From positions 1-14,481 of the forward strand of contig JALTKC010000362.1 in the NCBI GenBank assembly GCA_027076245.1: a stretch of DNA of 14,481 nucleotides, read 5' to 3'. Shown piece by piece: positions 1-6,560 of this stretch. Below the pieces are notes generated by a model. That model saw only the letters and a list, made by a program, of their open reading frames with translations. It ran no database searches and was not told the origin of the DNA. The DNA comes from Gammaproteobacteria bacterium (lineage in GTDB: Bacteria; Pseudomonadota; Gammaproteobacteria; GRL18). The position numbers and the translations under genes are program-made. How positions within the stretch are numbered: position 1 is the first letter of the stretch; every line of letters begins with the position of its first letter.

Positions 1-752
1 GCCTGCGGTTCAACATCACCGACCACCACCAGAGTGGCATTATTGGGTGCATAATAACGCTCATACCACTGGCGCAGATCATCGACCGTCATATTTTTCA
101 GATCATCCATCCAGCCGATAACGGGGTTGTGGTAACCGCTGCTGTCAAAAGCGGTGGCATTAAACTGCTCATAAGTCAGTGCCTGTGGTTTATCGTCAGT
201 ACGCATACGGCGTTCTTCCATTACCACCATAATTTCTTTTTTAAACTCATCTTCCGGTAATAACAGACCACGCATCCGATCCGATTCCAGCTCAAAACTG
301 ACCTTTAAACGGCTTTTTTCCAGTTTCTGGTAGTAAGCCGTATAGTCTTTGGAGGTAAAGGCATTATCTTCCCCGCCGTTACGGGCAATGATTTTATTGA
401 ATTCACCGGCTGGGAATTTTTTGGTGCCTTTAAACATCATGTGTTCCAGTACATGGGAGACACCGGTAGTCCCGCCGCTTTCATAACTGGAACCTACCCG
501 GTACCATACCTGGGAGACCACCACCGGCGCACGGTGGTCGGGTTTGACAATCACTTTCATGCCATTGGGCAGTATTTTTTCATAAACACTTTTATCAGCC
601 TGTTTATCAGCCTGCCAATCAGCTTGTACCTCTGCCTTTATATTCGATGGTGTCATTTGTGCCGATACTATATTGACAAATAGCAGTAACAGGCTACTGA
701 ATACTGTAATCAGAGTCTTTAATGGTTTTTTATTCACTTTTTTTCCTGTCAT
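1..752 (-). CDS. M16 family (pitrilysin-like) zinc peptidase, partial
   Basis: This is the N-terminal part of a secreted zinc metallopeptidase; the 3' end lies beyond the left edge and about 250 codons are visible. The translation begins with a basic N-terminus and a hydrophobic signal segment (about residues 14-31, ending near VSAQ). The inverted zinc motif HxxEH follows as H100-V-L-E-H104, then MMFKGT. A VMEERR segment downstream matches the position of the third, glutamate zinc ligand in M16 enzymes. Family members degrade peptides in the periplasm and often occur as adjacent pairs. The gene diverges from ftsY, an arrangement also found in pseudomonads. The start is uncertain. ATG at 752 has only a weak GAGA upstream, while GTG at 737 has AGG seven bases upstream and gives a normal signal peptide (MNKKPLKTL...). 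A short Gln-Ala-Asp-Lys repeat follows the signal region. The substrate is unknown. Confidence 0.9.
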   Translation of the reverse strand, partial: MTGKKVNKKPLKTLITVFSSLLLLFVNIVSAQMTPSNIKAEVQADWQADKQADKSVYEKILPNGMKVIVKPDHRAPVVVSQVWYRVGSSYESGGTTGVSHVLEHMMFKGTKKFPAGEFNKIIARNGGEDNAFTSKDYTAYYQKLEKSRLKVSFELESDRMRGLLLPEDEFKKEIMVVMEERRMRTDDKPQALTYEQFNATAFDSSGYHNPVIGWMDDLKNMTVDDLRQWYERYYAPNNATLVVVGDVEPQ

Positions 753-774
753 AAGGATATTCTCTTCCTGTTTC

Positions 775-829
775 CTGACTTTTTACCGGTTTATCAGGTA
801 AAATAAGTATTTATTGTAACGGTTAACCG
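775..829 (+). promoter_or_regulatory. candidate ftsY promoter with downstream palindrome
   Basis: The 93-base gap between the divergent peptidase gene and ftsY holds a possible sigma-70 promoter, CTGACT (775-780), 18 bases, TAAAAT (799-804). A perfect 10-bp palindrome CGGTTAACCG (820-829) lies between the predicted start of transcription and the ftsY ATG, where a repressor could act. The promoter match is modest and no regulator is identified. Confidence 0.3.
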
Positions 830-845
830 GGAAAACACATAGTCT

Positions 846-1931
846 ATGTTCAGTTTTATAAAGCGCAATAAAGAGACCGATAAAAAGGAAAACAGTTCCT
901 CAGATAATGCTGATTTAACTCAGGAGCAGGCACCTGAAGCCACTTCCAGTACCGAAAATAACCTTCCTGAAAAGACCGAACCGGAAAATCCTGTACCCGA
1001 GACTAAGAAGGGATTATTTGGACGGCTGAAGCAGCGTCTAAGCAAGACCCGCAGTTCCATAACTGAAGGGATCAGCAATGTTATTCTGGGTAAAAAGGAA
1101 ATTGATGATGATTTGCTGGAAGAAATCGAAACCCAGCTGCTGGTGTCCGATATGGGTGTTGAGGCCTCTATGGCCATTATTGAAAACCTGACAGACCGAA
1201 TTTCCCGTAAACAGCTCTCAGATGCCGACTCTCTGTTTCAGGCCATGGAAGAAGAAATGACGGCACTGCTGGAGCCGGTTAATATACCCTTTAGTATTGA
1301 CACCACTAAACAGCCCTATGTGATTTTAATGGTGGGCATTAATGGTGCCGGTAAAACCACAACGATTGGAAAGCTGGCCAAAAAGTTCCAGAACGAAGGC
1401 CATTCTGTGATGCTGGCCGCCGGGGATACCTTCCGTGCTGCCGCAGTGGAACAGTTACAGGTCTGGGGTGAACGCAATAATATTCCGGTGATTGCCCAGC
1501 ATACCGGGGCCGACTCGGCTTCGGTGATCTATGATGCCATTGAGGCGGGCAAGGCACGAAATATTGATATTGTTATTGCCGACACCGCCGGGCGCCTGCA
1601 CACCCAGTCCAACTTAATGGATGAACTGGCCAAGGTTAAACGGGTCGCTTCCAAGATAGATGACACCGCCCCTCATGAAATTATGCTGGTGGTGGATGCC
1701 GGTACCGGGCAGAATGCCCTGAACCAGGCTATGGAATTTAATAATACCGTGGGTCTGACTGGTATTACAGTCACCAAGCTTGACGGCACAGCAAAGGGCG
1801 GGATTATTTTTGCTATCGCCAAAAAACTGAATATTCCTATTCGCTTTATTGGGGTGGGGGAAAGTATTGATGATCTGCGGCCCTTTGATGCGAAGGAATT
1901 TGTCCAGGCTTTATTAAGTCGGGAAGATTGA
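846..1931 (+). CDS. ftsY: FtsY, signal recognition particle receptor GTPase
   Basis: FtsY is the membrane-associated receptor that docks the SRP-ribosome complex for co-translational insertion of inner-membrane proteins. The 361-aa protein has the expected layout. Residues 1-60 are an acidic, low-complexity A domain (Glu/Pro/Ser/Thr-rich). An N domain helical bundle follows at about 60-150. The G domain contains the P-loop GINGAGKTTT (164-173), DTFRAAA (194-200), DTAGR (246-250), TKLDGTAKGG (310-319) and the closing GVGE...DDLRPF (336-347). This is the full SRP-GTPase signature. The acidic domain is shorter than in Escherichia coli FtsY, as in many other gammaproteobacteria. The Shine-Dalgarno sequence is poor, with only GGG about ten bases upstream. 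ftsE follows after about 55 bases on the same strand, so the three genes are probably cotranscribed. Confidence 0.97.
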   Translation: MFSFIKRNKETDKKENSSSDNADLTQEQAPEATSSTENNLPEKTEPENPVPETKKGLFGRLKQRLSKTRSSITEGISNVILGKKEIDDDLLEEIETQLLVSDMGVEASMAIIENLTDRISRKQLSDADSLFQAMEEEMTALLEPVNIPFSIDTTKQPYVILMVGINGAGKTTTIGKLAKKFQNEGHSVMLAAGDTFRAAAVEQLQVWGERNNIPVIAQHTGADSASVIYDAIEAGKARNIDIVIADTAGRLHTQSNLMDELAKVKRVASKIDDTAPHEIMLVVDAGTGQNALNQAMEFNNTVGLTGITVTKLDGTAKGGIIFAIAKKLNIPIRFIGVGESIDDLRPFDAKEFVQALLSRED

Positions 1932-1935
1932 AGAA

Positions 1936-1956
1936 GTTTTAGGTTTCAGGTTTTAG
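1936..1956 (+). repeat. three tandem heptamers in the ftsY-ftsE gap
   Basis: The gap holds GTTTTAG, GTTTCAG and GTTTTAG in direct succession, three 7-base units with one substitution. No known function; it may be a small slippage-derived repeat. Confidence 0.6.
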
Positions 1957-1986
1957 AAGAATAATAATAAAGGGCTGTTGGTTTTT

Positions 1987-2652
1987 ATGATTCTGTTTGA
2001 TCAGGTCAGTAAGCGTTACCCGGGGGGAAATGAAGCATTAAGTAATGTTAATTTTCATCTGCATCAGGGGGAAATGGCTTTTTTAACCGGACATTCCGGT
2101 GCCGGAAAAAGTACCCTGCTTAAGTTAATCGCTCTTATTGAGCGGGCAACCACTGGTAATGTTATTATCGGCGGTAAAAATCTGCATAAAGTCAGCCGCC
2201 ATACCCTGCCCTATCTGCGCCGCAATATGGGTATTATCTTTCAGGATTACCAGTTACTGTATGATCGGACCGTATTTGATAATGTTGCCCTGCCTTTGAT
2301 TATCAGCGGTTTTTCTTCCCGTGAAGTAAAAAAACGAGTACATGCAGCACTGGATAAAGTGGGCCTGCTGCGTTACGAAAAAAAATACCCGATAACCCTT
2401 TCCGGTGGTGAACAGCAACGGGTCAGTATCGCCCGTGCGGTAGTCAATAAACCGGCTCTGCTGCTGGCTGATGAACCAACCGGTAACCTGGATCCCGATC
2501 TCTCCCTGGAAATTATGGATCTGTTTATGGCCTTTAACCAGGTGGGCGTAACAGTATTAATTGCTACCCATGACATTCCTCTGATCAATCAACTGGATAA
2601 GCGCATTGTCCACCTGGAGCATGGTCAGTTGCTGACGGTGGAGGAAGACTAA
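1987..2652 (+). CDS. ftsE: FtsE, cell division ABC transporter ATP-binding protein
   Basis: FtsE is the cytoplasmic ATPase of the FtsEX complex, which couples the divisome to septal peptidoglycan hydrolase activation through FtsX. From the ATG at 1987 the protein is 221 aa, the usual family length, and begins MILFDQVSKRYPGG, typical of FtsE. Visible motifs are Walker A GHSGAGKST (35-43), Q-loop FQD (Q86), signature LSGGEQQR (138-145), Walker B LLLADEP (158-164), D-loop GNLD (167-170) and the switch histidine in ATHD (H195). An in-frame TTG at 1978 would add three residues, but the conserved N-terminus supports the ATG. AAAGGG lies about 12 bases before it, a rather long spacing. The stop codon overlaps the ftsX start as TAATG, which indicates translational coupling of the two subunits. 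Confidence 0.96.
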   Translation: MILFDQVSKRYPGGNEALSNVNFHLHQGEMAFLTGHSGAGKSTLLKLIALIERATTGNVIIGGKNLHKVSRHTLPYLRRNMGIIFQDYQLLYDRTVFDNVALPLIISGFSSREVKKRVHAALDKVGLLRYEKKYPITLSGGEQQRVSIARAVVNKPALLLADEPTGNLDPDLSLEIMDLFMAFNQVGVTVLIATHDIPLINQLDKRIVHLEHGQLLTVEED

Positions 2653-3644
2653 TGGCCGGACAGTCCAGCGGCACTGATAGCCAGGTTCAGTTAAGACAGC
2701 TGCGGCCCAGCTTTGCTTCTCGCTTTAAAGAATTTTTTATCCGTCATCTGCAGGTGTTTTTTTATTCCCTGGGACTGCTTAGCCGTACACCTTTCTCTAC
2801 CCTGCTTACCGCGGCTGCCCTGGGGATTGCACTGGCTTTGCCTGCTGGCCTGTATGTTATACTGGATCACGCCAAACAGCTCAGTGGTGACTTTGACAGT
2901 ATTAACCAGATATCCCTGTTTATGAAACAGGATGTTAGTATTCAGGCCATTAAACGGTTGCAGAAAAAGCTCAATGCTTACCCCGAAATAGCCCAGGTAA
3001 AACATATTGATCGGGCTGCAGCCCTGAAGGAATTTCAGGAAAACTCCGGTTTTGGTGATGCCCTTAAAGCCTTAAAAGATAACCCCCTGCCACACTTACT
3101 GATTGTTTTTCCCAGTCTGACCCATAATGAGCCTGCACAGATCAACCGTCTGCTGGCCGATTTAAAAAAACTGCCGGAAGTTGATCTGGTGCAACTGGAT
3201 ATTCAGTGGTTGCAACGTCTTTATGCCATTATTCATATTGCTCAACGGGGTATTTTTATTATTGGTGCTTTACTGGCACTGGCCGTATTACTCATTATCG
3301 GTAATACCATTCGCCTGGCCATTGAAAACCGACGCAGTGAGATTGTGGTGATGAAGCTGATTGGTGCTACCGACAGCTTTATTCGCCGGCCATTTCTTTA
3401 TACCGGTTTCTGGTACGGCCTGTTTGGCAGCCTGATTGCCATATTACTGGTCAACCTGTCCTTGCTGATGATCAGCAATCCGCTGACCCATTTATCGTCT
3501 CTATACAATAATAGTGAGTTATTTTCCTTAGGTCTGATGGGCATTAGCACCAGTCTGACCCTGCTGCTGTCTGGCTGTATGCTGGGCTGGCTGGGCGCCC
3601 GGCTGGCCGTAGGCAGGCATTTAAAAGAAATTGAACCCAAATAA
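2652..3644 (+). CDS. ftsX: FtsX, cell division ABC transporter permease
   Basis: FtsX is the membrane subunit of FtsEX. Its large periplasmic loop contacts activators of septal amidases. The 330-aa protein has a basic cytoplasmic N-terminal extension (1-50) and a first helix at about 51-71. The periplasmic domain spans about 72-198 and is followed by helices near 199-219, 250-273 and 291-316, the four-helix FtsX/MacB-type topology. The conserved motif ENRRSEIVVMKLIGAT (225-240), on the cytoplasmic side after the second helix, is characteristic. Translation is coupled to ftsE by a one-base overlap, and GAGGAAG just upstream serves as ribosome binding site inside the ftsE coding end. In many gammaproteobacteria rpoH follows immediately; here about 1.9 kb of other genes intervene. 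Confidence 0.96.
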   Translation: MAGQSSGTDSQVQLRQLRPSFASRFKEFFIRHLQVFFYSLGLLSRTPFSTLLTAAALGIALALPAGLYVILDHAKQLSGDFDSINQISLFMKQDVSIQAIKRLQKKLNAYPEIAQVKHIDRAAALKEFQENSGFGDALKALKDNPLPHLLIVFPSLTHNEPAQINRLLADLKKLPEVDLVQLDIQWLQRLYAIIHIAQRGIFIIGALLALAVLLIIGNTIRLAIENRRSEIVVMKLIGATDSFIRRPFLYTGFWYGLFGSLIAILLVNLSLLMISNPLTHLSSLYNNSELFSLGLMGISTSLTLLLSGCMLGWLGARLAVGRHLKEIEPK

Positions 3645-3673
3645 CAATATAAAACCCAATATTTTCGGTTCGG

Positions 3674-3703
3674 TTGACCCGGCTTTATTTTTTTTGATAC
3701 AGT
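3674..3703 (+). promoter_or_regulatory. candidate sigma-70 promoter for the lipoprotein gene
   Basis: TTGACC (3674-3679) is followed after 18 bases by TACAGT (3698-3703), in the 124-base gap after ftsX. The -35 is close to consensus and the -10 is four of six. The following gene has a good ribosome binding site (AAAGGGG, about eight bases before ATG), so it probably forms its own transcription unit. Confidence 0.4.
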
Positions 3704-3768
3704 AATTTCTTATTCATGATTTTATTTATTTAGGTTAATTATCTTAAATCTTCCAAAGGGGCTTAAAA

Positions 3769-4428
3769 ATGAAAAAACTTTTACCCGCACTGTTTATTGC
3801 CGGTGCATTTCTAAGCGGTTGTGCGCAAAACACAGTGAGTGAAGACAAGTATTCCGGTTTTTTAAGTGACTACTCAATACTGCAGGATTCTCCTACCTAC
3901 GAGAATACCAAAAGTTATATCTCACCAGGTGTTGACTGGTCCAAGTACAGCAATATTATGGTGGACAAGGTGCTGATTATTACACCCGATAACGCAACCA
4001 ATGATGTGGATCAGACTTTGCTGGTTAAAATTGCCGACCGTTACCAGGCTCTGTTAAAACAGAAACTGTCTAAAACTTTCACTGTGGTGGATCAGGCCGG
4101 TCCCGGCACTCTCAGACTGCAGACTGCCATTACCAGCGTGTATCTTAGCTATGACGATATGGCAGCTTACCAGTATATCCCCATTGCCGCAGCAGTAACT
4201 GGTATATCCAGAGCCAGCGGTGCTGAAGAAAAAAGGTTAAGGGTTGTCTCAGAAGGTAAGATAGTGGATTCAGTTACCGGAAAACTGCTGGCTGAGGCTA
4301 TCGATTTACAATCTGGAGAAAAAGCCATAGATGAAACAGACAAAGTTCAGCTGTCTGATGTGGCCCCTGTTCTAAATTTCTGGGCAGACCGCCTCAGTTC
4401 CCGCCTGGCTAAACTGGTTAAAAAATAA
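3769..4428 (+). CDS. DUF3313-like outer-membrane lipoprotein
   Basis: A 219-aa predicted lipoprotein. The signal peptide MKKLLPALFIAGAFLSGC ends in a lipobox LSGC with the acylated cysteine at residue 18. The +2 residue is alanine rather than aspartate, which favours outer-membrane sorting. The mature part begins with a segment of the type YSGFLSDYSIL, then SPGVDWSKYSNIMVDKVLI, a pattern I associate with the DUF3313 lipoprotein family; that assignment is from memory and not tested. No enzymatic motif is visible and the molecular function is unknown. It has a strong ribosome binding site, a candidate promoter of its own and a hairpin terminator downstream, so it is probably monocistronic. It separates ftsX from rpoH, which are often adjacent in related bacteria. 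Confidence 0.8.
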   Translation: MKKLLPALFIAGAFLSGCAQNTVSEDKYSGFLSDYSILQDSPTYENTKSYISPGVDWSKYSNIMVDKVLIITPDNATNDVDQTLLVKIADRYQALLKQKLSKTFTVVDQAGPGTLRLQTAITSVYLSYDDMAAYQYIPIAAAVTGISRASGAEEKRLRVVSEGKIVDSVTGKLLAEAIDLQSGEKAIDETDKVQLSDVAPVLNFWADRLSSRLAKLVKK

Positions 4429-4450
4429 ACATCTATAATAAACTATCCTG

Positions 4451-4473
4451 ACCCTCTCCGGCCTGGAGAGGGT
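4451..4473. terminator. intrinsic terminator between convergent genes
   Basis: A nine-base stem ACCCTCTCC / GGAGAGGGT with a five-base loop is followed on the plus strand by TTT and CT. It lies 22 bases after the lipoprotein stop and just outside the stop of the opposing small gene. It is GC-rich and could serve both directions, although the T tract is better on the plus strand. Confidence 0.8.
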
Positions 4474-4476
4474 TTT

Positions 4477-4668
4477 CTACTTATCTGCGATGTCCAGTTT
4501 TGACTCAGCAGCCAGCGACTGTTTTGCTTTTTTATCTGAACTTTTTGAATACAGATAAACAATCAAATTCTTTGATAAGAACATTACTGCCATAAAGCCC
4601 AGACCAATTAAAAATCCCAGCCAGGGTTTTTCCTGAAGTATAGTAATAAACCAGAGTGTGTTTCCCAT
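4477..4668 (-). CDS. small membrane protein, 63 aa, unknown
   Basis: The product starts MGNTLWFITILQEKPWLGF. It has one long hydrophobic stretch (about residues 16-41, possibly preceded by a short amphipathic segment) and a charged C-terminal tail rich in Lys, Ser, Ala and Asp (about 42-63). This suggests an inner-membrane protein with a cytoplasmic tail. AGGGA sits about seven bases before the ATG on the minus strand, and a terminator follows the stop, so the reading frame looks like a real gene rather than chance. I do not recognise the family. It converges with the lipoprotein gene and diverges from the 141-aa gene to its right. Confidence 0.6.
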   Translation of the reverse strand: MGNTLWFITILQEKPWLGFLIGLGFMAVMFLSKNLIVYLYSKSSDKKAKQSLAAESKLDIADK

Positions 4669-4763
4669 AATATTTCCCTAAATAATATAATAATACTTTA
4701 CACCCTCTGTTTAATCCGCTCAGTAATATAACTCACATAAATCCGGTAATTATTATTTTATTA

Positions 4764-4782
4764 TTGTGGCTACCTGTCACAA
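4764..4782. promoter_or_regulatory. inverted repeat upstream of the 141-aa gene
   Basis: TTGTG and CACAA are separated by nine bases, about 30 bases before the next start codon, in the 144-base divergent gap. The half-sites resemble CRP-type ones, but the spacing is one base too long for the TGTGA-N6-TCACA pattern. It may be a site for another dimeric regulator or chance. Confidence 0.25.
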
Positions 4783-4812
4783 GTTACTGCCGATGCAAAC
4801 CTGGAATTATGA

Positions 4813-5238
4813 ATGAATAAGGGAACAAAACTATACGCACTGGTACTGGTAGCCCTCTGTGTTGGTCTGGTGTTTGCTTTTTTCTATCAACCAGCACGCG
4901 TTCGGGAGCTGAATCAAAAACTTGAAAACAAACCTGAGATCCGAAACTTCCCTTATCACTTTAAAGTATTGCGTATTAGTCAGGGAATTGCCACTATTAA
5001 TAGTCCCATTTCCACTGAAGTCCCCTGCGGTAAGGTAATTGGCCTGATTTTTCCACAGCTTAAAGGCCAGAGCTTACTTTCAGATGAATATCAGCAGGCC
5101 CGTGAACAACTGGCACGGGTGCAGACTGAAATTGAAAAAAACATTCTGGATGAACCTGATATACAACAGATAAAATGGCAGCTGGATCGGGGCTGGCTAA
5201 TCCAGAATGGCGTCAATATTCCACCTGAAAACTATTAA
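4813..5238 (+). CDS. membrane-anchored protein, 141 aa, unknown
   Basis: The N-terminus MNKGTKLYALVLVALCVGLVF forms a single hydrophobic helix (about 7-24) that looks like an uncleaved membrane anchor, followed by QPARVRELNQKLENKPEI. The remaining ~115 residues are soluble, mixed alpha/beta in appearance, with no repeats and a single cysteine (in EVPCGK). The orientation rule (positive N-terminus inside) would place this domain in the periplasm. No catalytic motif is visible and I do not recognise the family. An in-frame alternative is excluded: the ATG at 4809 is in another frame and stops after three codons. The ribosome binding site is weak (TGGA). rpoH lies 354 bases downstream under separate control. 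Confidence 0.7.
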   Translation: MNKGTKLYALVLVALCVGLVFAFFYQPARVRELNQKLENKPEIRNFPYHFKVLRISQGIATINSPISTEVPCGKVIGLIFPQLKGQSLLSDEYQQAREQLARVQTEIEKNILDEPDIQQIKWQLDRGWLIQNGVNIPPENY

Positions 5239-5267
5239 GCGACTCAACAAATACCTATAAAAAACAA

Positions 5268-5292
5268 GGGTATATTAGCAATAAAAATACCC
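5268..5292 (+). terminator. weak hairpin after the 141-aa gene
   Basis: GGGTAT and ATACCC can pair across a 13-base loop about 30 bases after the stop codon. No good T run follows directly (GATTATTTTA). It could be a weak terminator or mRNA end structure. Confidence 0.3.
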
Positions 5293-5366
5293 GATTATTT
5301 TACTTGGTTAATAAGTTCTGATATGCTTTGTTCAGGTTGAAAAAGTTAAAAATATTGAATTTTTTA

Positions 5367-5398
5367 TTGAACTTTTTTTAAAATTAGCACTCTATACT
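5367..5398 (+). promoter_or_regulatory. sigma-E-like promoter of rpoH, overlapping CIRCE
   Basis: GAACTT (5369-5374) is followed by exactly 16 bases and TCTAT (5391-5395). This matches the extracytoplasmic sigma-E layout (GAACTT-N16-TCTGA type) used at one enterobacterial rpoH promoter. A sigma-70 reading overlaps it: TTGAAC at 5367-5372 with TATACT at 5393-5398, but the 20-base spacing is poor. Initiation would be near 5401. The -10 lies inside the CIRCE operator, so HrcA binding should block polymerase. Confidence 0.5.
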
Positions 5399-5410
5399 AA
5401 AGAGTGCTAA
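5384..5410. promoter_or_regulatory. perfect CIRCE operator (HrcA binding site)
   Basis: TTAGCACTC, nine bases, GAGTGCTAA: both nine-base arms match the CIRCE consensus without mismatch and the spacer is the standard nine. HrcA is the heat-shock repressor that binds this element, normally upstream of groESL, dnaK or hrcA. Here the next gene downstream on the plus strand is rpoH, 182 bases away, and there is no chaperone gene in the window. Confidence 0.95.
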
Positions 5411-5411
5411 A

Positions 5412-5507
5412 ATGATCAGTGCACAGGAATTGGCTGAATTAATACTTTTATCAAGTAAACGCCATTCCTGTCAAAGAGCTGGTTTTATAACACTCTTTGC
5501 TCCGTAA
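5412..5507 (+). other. 31-codon leader ORF in the rpoH 5' region
   Basis: An ATG begins one base after the CIRCE arm and opens a 31-codon frame (start MISAQELAEL, end ITLFAP) that stops at 5505-5507. A GAG seven bases upstream is a weak ribosome binding site. If transcription starts near 5401 the message would be almost leaderless. It may be a leader peptide or chance; the two leader hairpins lie within it. Confidence 0.25.
5423..5499 (+). promoter_or_regulatory. two consecutive hairpins in the rpoH leader
   Basis: ACAGGAATTGGC (5423-5434) pairs with GCCATTCCTGT (5461-5471), giving eleven base pairs with one bulged T and a 26-base loop. Directly after it, CAAAGAG (5472-5478) pairs with CTCTTTG (5493-5499). 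Neither is followed by a T run, so they are not classical terminators. They would be present only in transcripts from the CIRCE-overlapping promoter and could stabilise or regulate that message. Confidence 0.45.
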
Positions 5508-5513
5508 TTGGTT

Positions 5514-5544
5514 TTGACAGCGTTACTTTAATAATATTTATAAA
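5514..5544 (+). promoter_or_regulatory. second candidate rpoH promoter (sigma-70)
   Basis: A consensus -35 TTGACA (5514-5519) is followed by TTTATA at 17 bases or TATAAA (5539-5544) at 19 bases. Transcription would start about 40 bases before the rpoH ATG, giving a CIRCE-independent basal message. The -10 is imperfect. Confidence 0.45.
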
Positions 5545-5592
5545 GAAGAGCTTCTTGCGATTAACGGAAATTTTTAAACGAGGAAGAAACAC

Positions 5593-6453
5593 ATGACAGA
5601 TAAATCTTTAGCTCTACCAATGGCGGTCACTACCGGTAGCCTTGATAGTTATATCAGTGCTGTTAACTCGATCCCCATGCTCACTGCTGAAGAAGAAGTC
5701 GAACTGGCAAAAAAGGTCAAGGATGAAGGTGATCTGGATGCAGCACAACGTATGATTATGTCTCATTTACGTTTTGTCGTGCATATTGCCCGCGGCTATC
5801 GCGGTTACGGTTTACCTCAGGGAGACCTGATCCAGGAAGGCAATATCGGCCTGATGAAGGCGGTTAAGCGTTTTGATCCAGCCAAAAAGGTCCGTCTGGT
5901 TTCTTTTGCCGTACACTGGATTAAAGCAGAAATTCATGAATACATTCTGCGTAACTGGCGTATTGTTAAAATTGCCACAACCAAGGCACAGCGCAAACTG
6001 TTTTTTAACCTGCGTCGTAAGAAAAAGCGTTTAGGCTGGTTCTCTGATGAAGAGGTCAATACCGTTGCTAAAGAACTGGGTGTAACCACTAAAGATGTTC
6101 TGCAGATGGAAGCCCGCCTGACTTATCAGGACAATGCTTTTGATGGTTATGATGAAGAGGATAATGAGAATACTCCGGTTATCCCTGCTAACTATCTTGA
6201 GTCTGCTGAGCCATCACCAGAACAGTCTCTGATCACTTCTGACAGCAAGAGCAGAGAATCAGAATTACTGCATACTGCACTGGCTACTCTGGACGACCGC
6301 AGCCGTGACATTGTTTCACAACGCTGGTTAAGTGACGACAAACTCACTTTACAAGATCTGGCCGGTAAATATGACATTTCTGCTGAGCGGGTCAGACAGC
6401 TTGAAAACAATGCCATGAAAAAACTTAAGTCTGCTATGACTATGGCGGCTTAA
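5593..6453 (+). CDS. rpoH: RpoH, RNA polymerase heat-shock sigma factor (sigma-32)
   Basis: RpoH directs RNA polymerase to heat-shock promoters of chaperone and protease genes. The 286-aa length is typical. Region 1.2 starts near LDSYISAVNSIPMLTAEEE (17-35). Regions 2.1-2.4 span about 55-130, including GDLIQEGNIGLMKAVKRFDP and the promoter-recognition helix VSFAVHWIKAEIHEYILRNWR. The sigma-32-specific RpoH box QRKLFFNLR lies at 133-141, which distinguishes it from RpoD and RpoS. Region 4.2 has the helix-turn-helix LTLQDLAGKYDISAERVRQLENNAMKKLK (251-279). Translation starts at an ATG with GAGGAAG about eight bases upstream. The 354-base upstream region contains a CIRCE operator, a sigma-E-like promoter and a sigma-70-like promoter. 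A perfect 17-bp terminator stem follows. Confidence 0.98.
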   Translation: MTDKSLALPMAVTTGSLDSYISAVNSIPMLTAEEEVELAKKVKDEGDLDAAQRMIMSHLRFVVHIARGYRGYGLPQGDLIQEGNIGLMKAVKRFDPAKKVRLVSFAVHWIKAEIHEYILRNWRIVKIATTKAQRKLFFNLRRKKKRLGWFSDEEVNTVAKELGVTTKDVLQMEARLTYQDNAFDGYDEEDNENTPVIPANYLESAEPSPEQSLITSDSKSRESELLHTALATLDDRSRDIVSQRWLSDDKLTLQDLAGKYDISAERVRQLENNAMKKLKSAMTMAA

Positions 6454-6472
6454 TTTAAGTTGAATTAATCAG

Positions 6473-6510
6473 GCAATAAAAAAGGGAGCTACAGCTCCCT
6501 TTTTTATTGC
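6473..6510. terminator. strong bidirectional terminator after rpoH
   Basis: A perfect 17-bp inverted repeat (arms 6473-6489 and 6494-6510, TACA loop) contains the GC core GGGAGC/GCTCCC flanked by six A and six T residues. It therefore gives a T run in both directions. Confidence 0.93.
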
Positions 6511-6531
6511 TTTAATTTTCTTTTTAAAGCT

Positions 6532-6550
6532 CCTCTCCCAAAGGGAGAGG
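6532..6550 (-). terminator. hairpin downstream of the sulfur-globule-like gene
   Basis: CCTCTCCC / GGGAGAGG with an AAA loop lies just past the stop of the minus-strand gene. The minus-strand tail is AGCTTT, a weak T run. It probably cooperates with the neighbouring bidirectional terminator. Confidence 0.65.
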
Positions 6551-6560
6551 GAATGCCGAC

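Noticed and set aside
4764..4782. TTGTG...CACAA considered as a CRP or HcpR site
   Set aside because: The spacing between half-sites is one base too long and one half lacks the conserved A.
5268..5292. Hairpin considered as a strong terminator of the 141-aa gene
   Set aside because: The stem has six pairs, the loop is 13 bases and no proper T run follows; kept only as a weak candidate.
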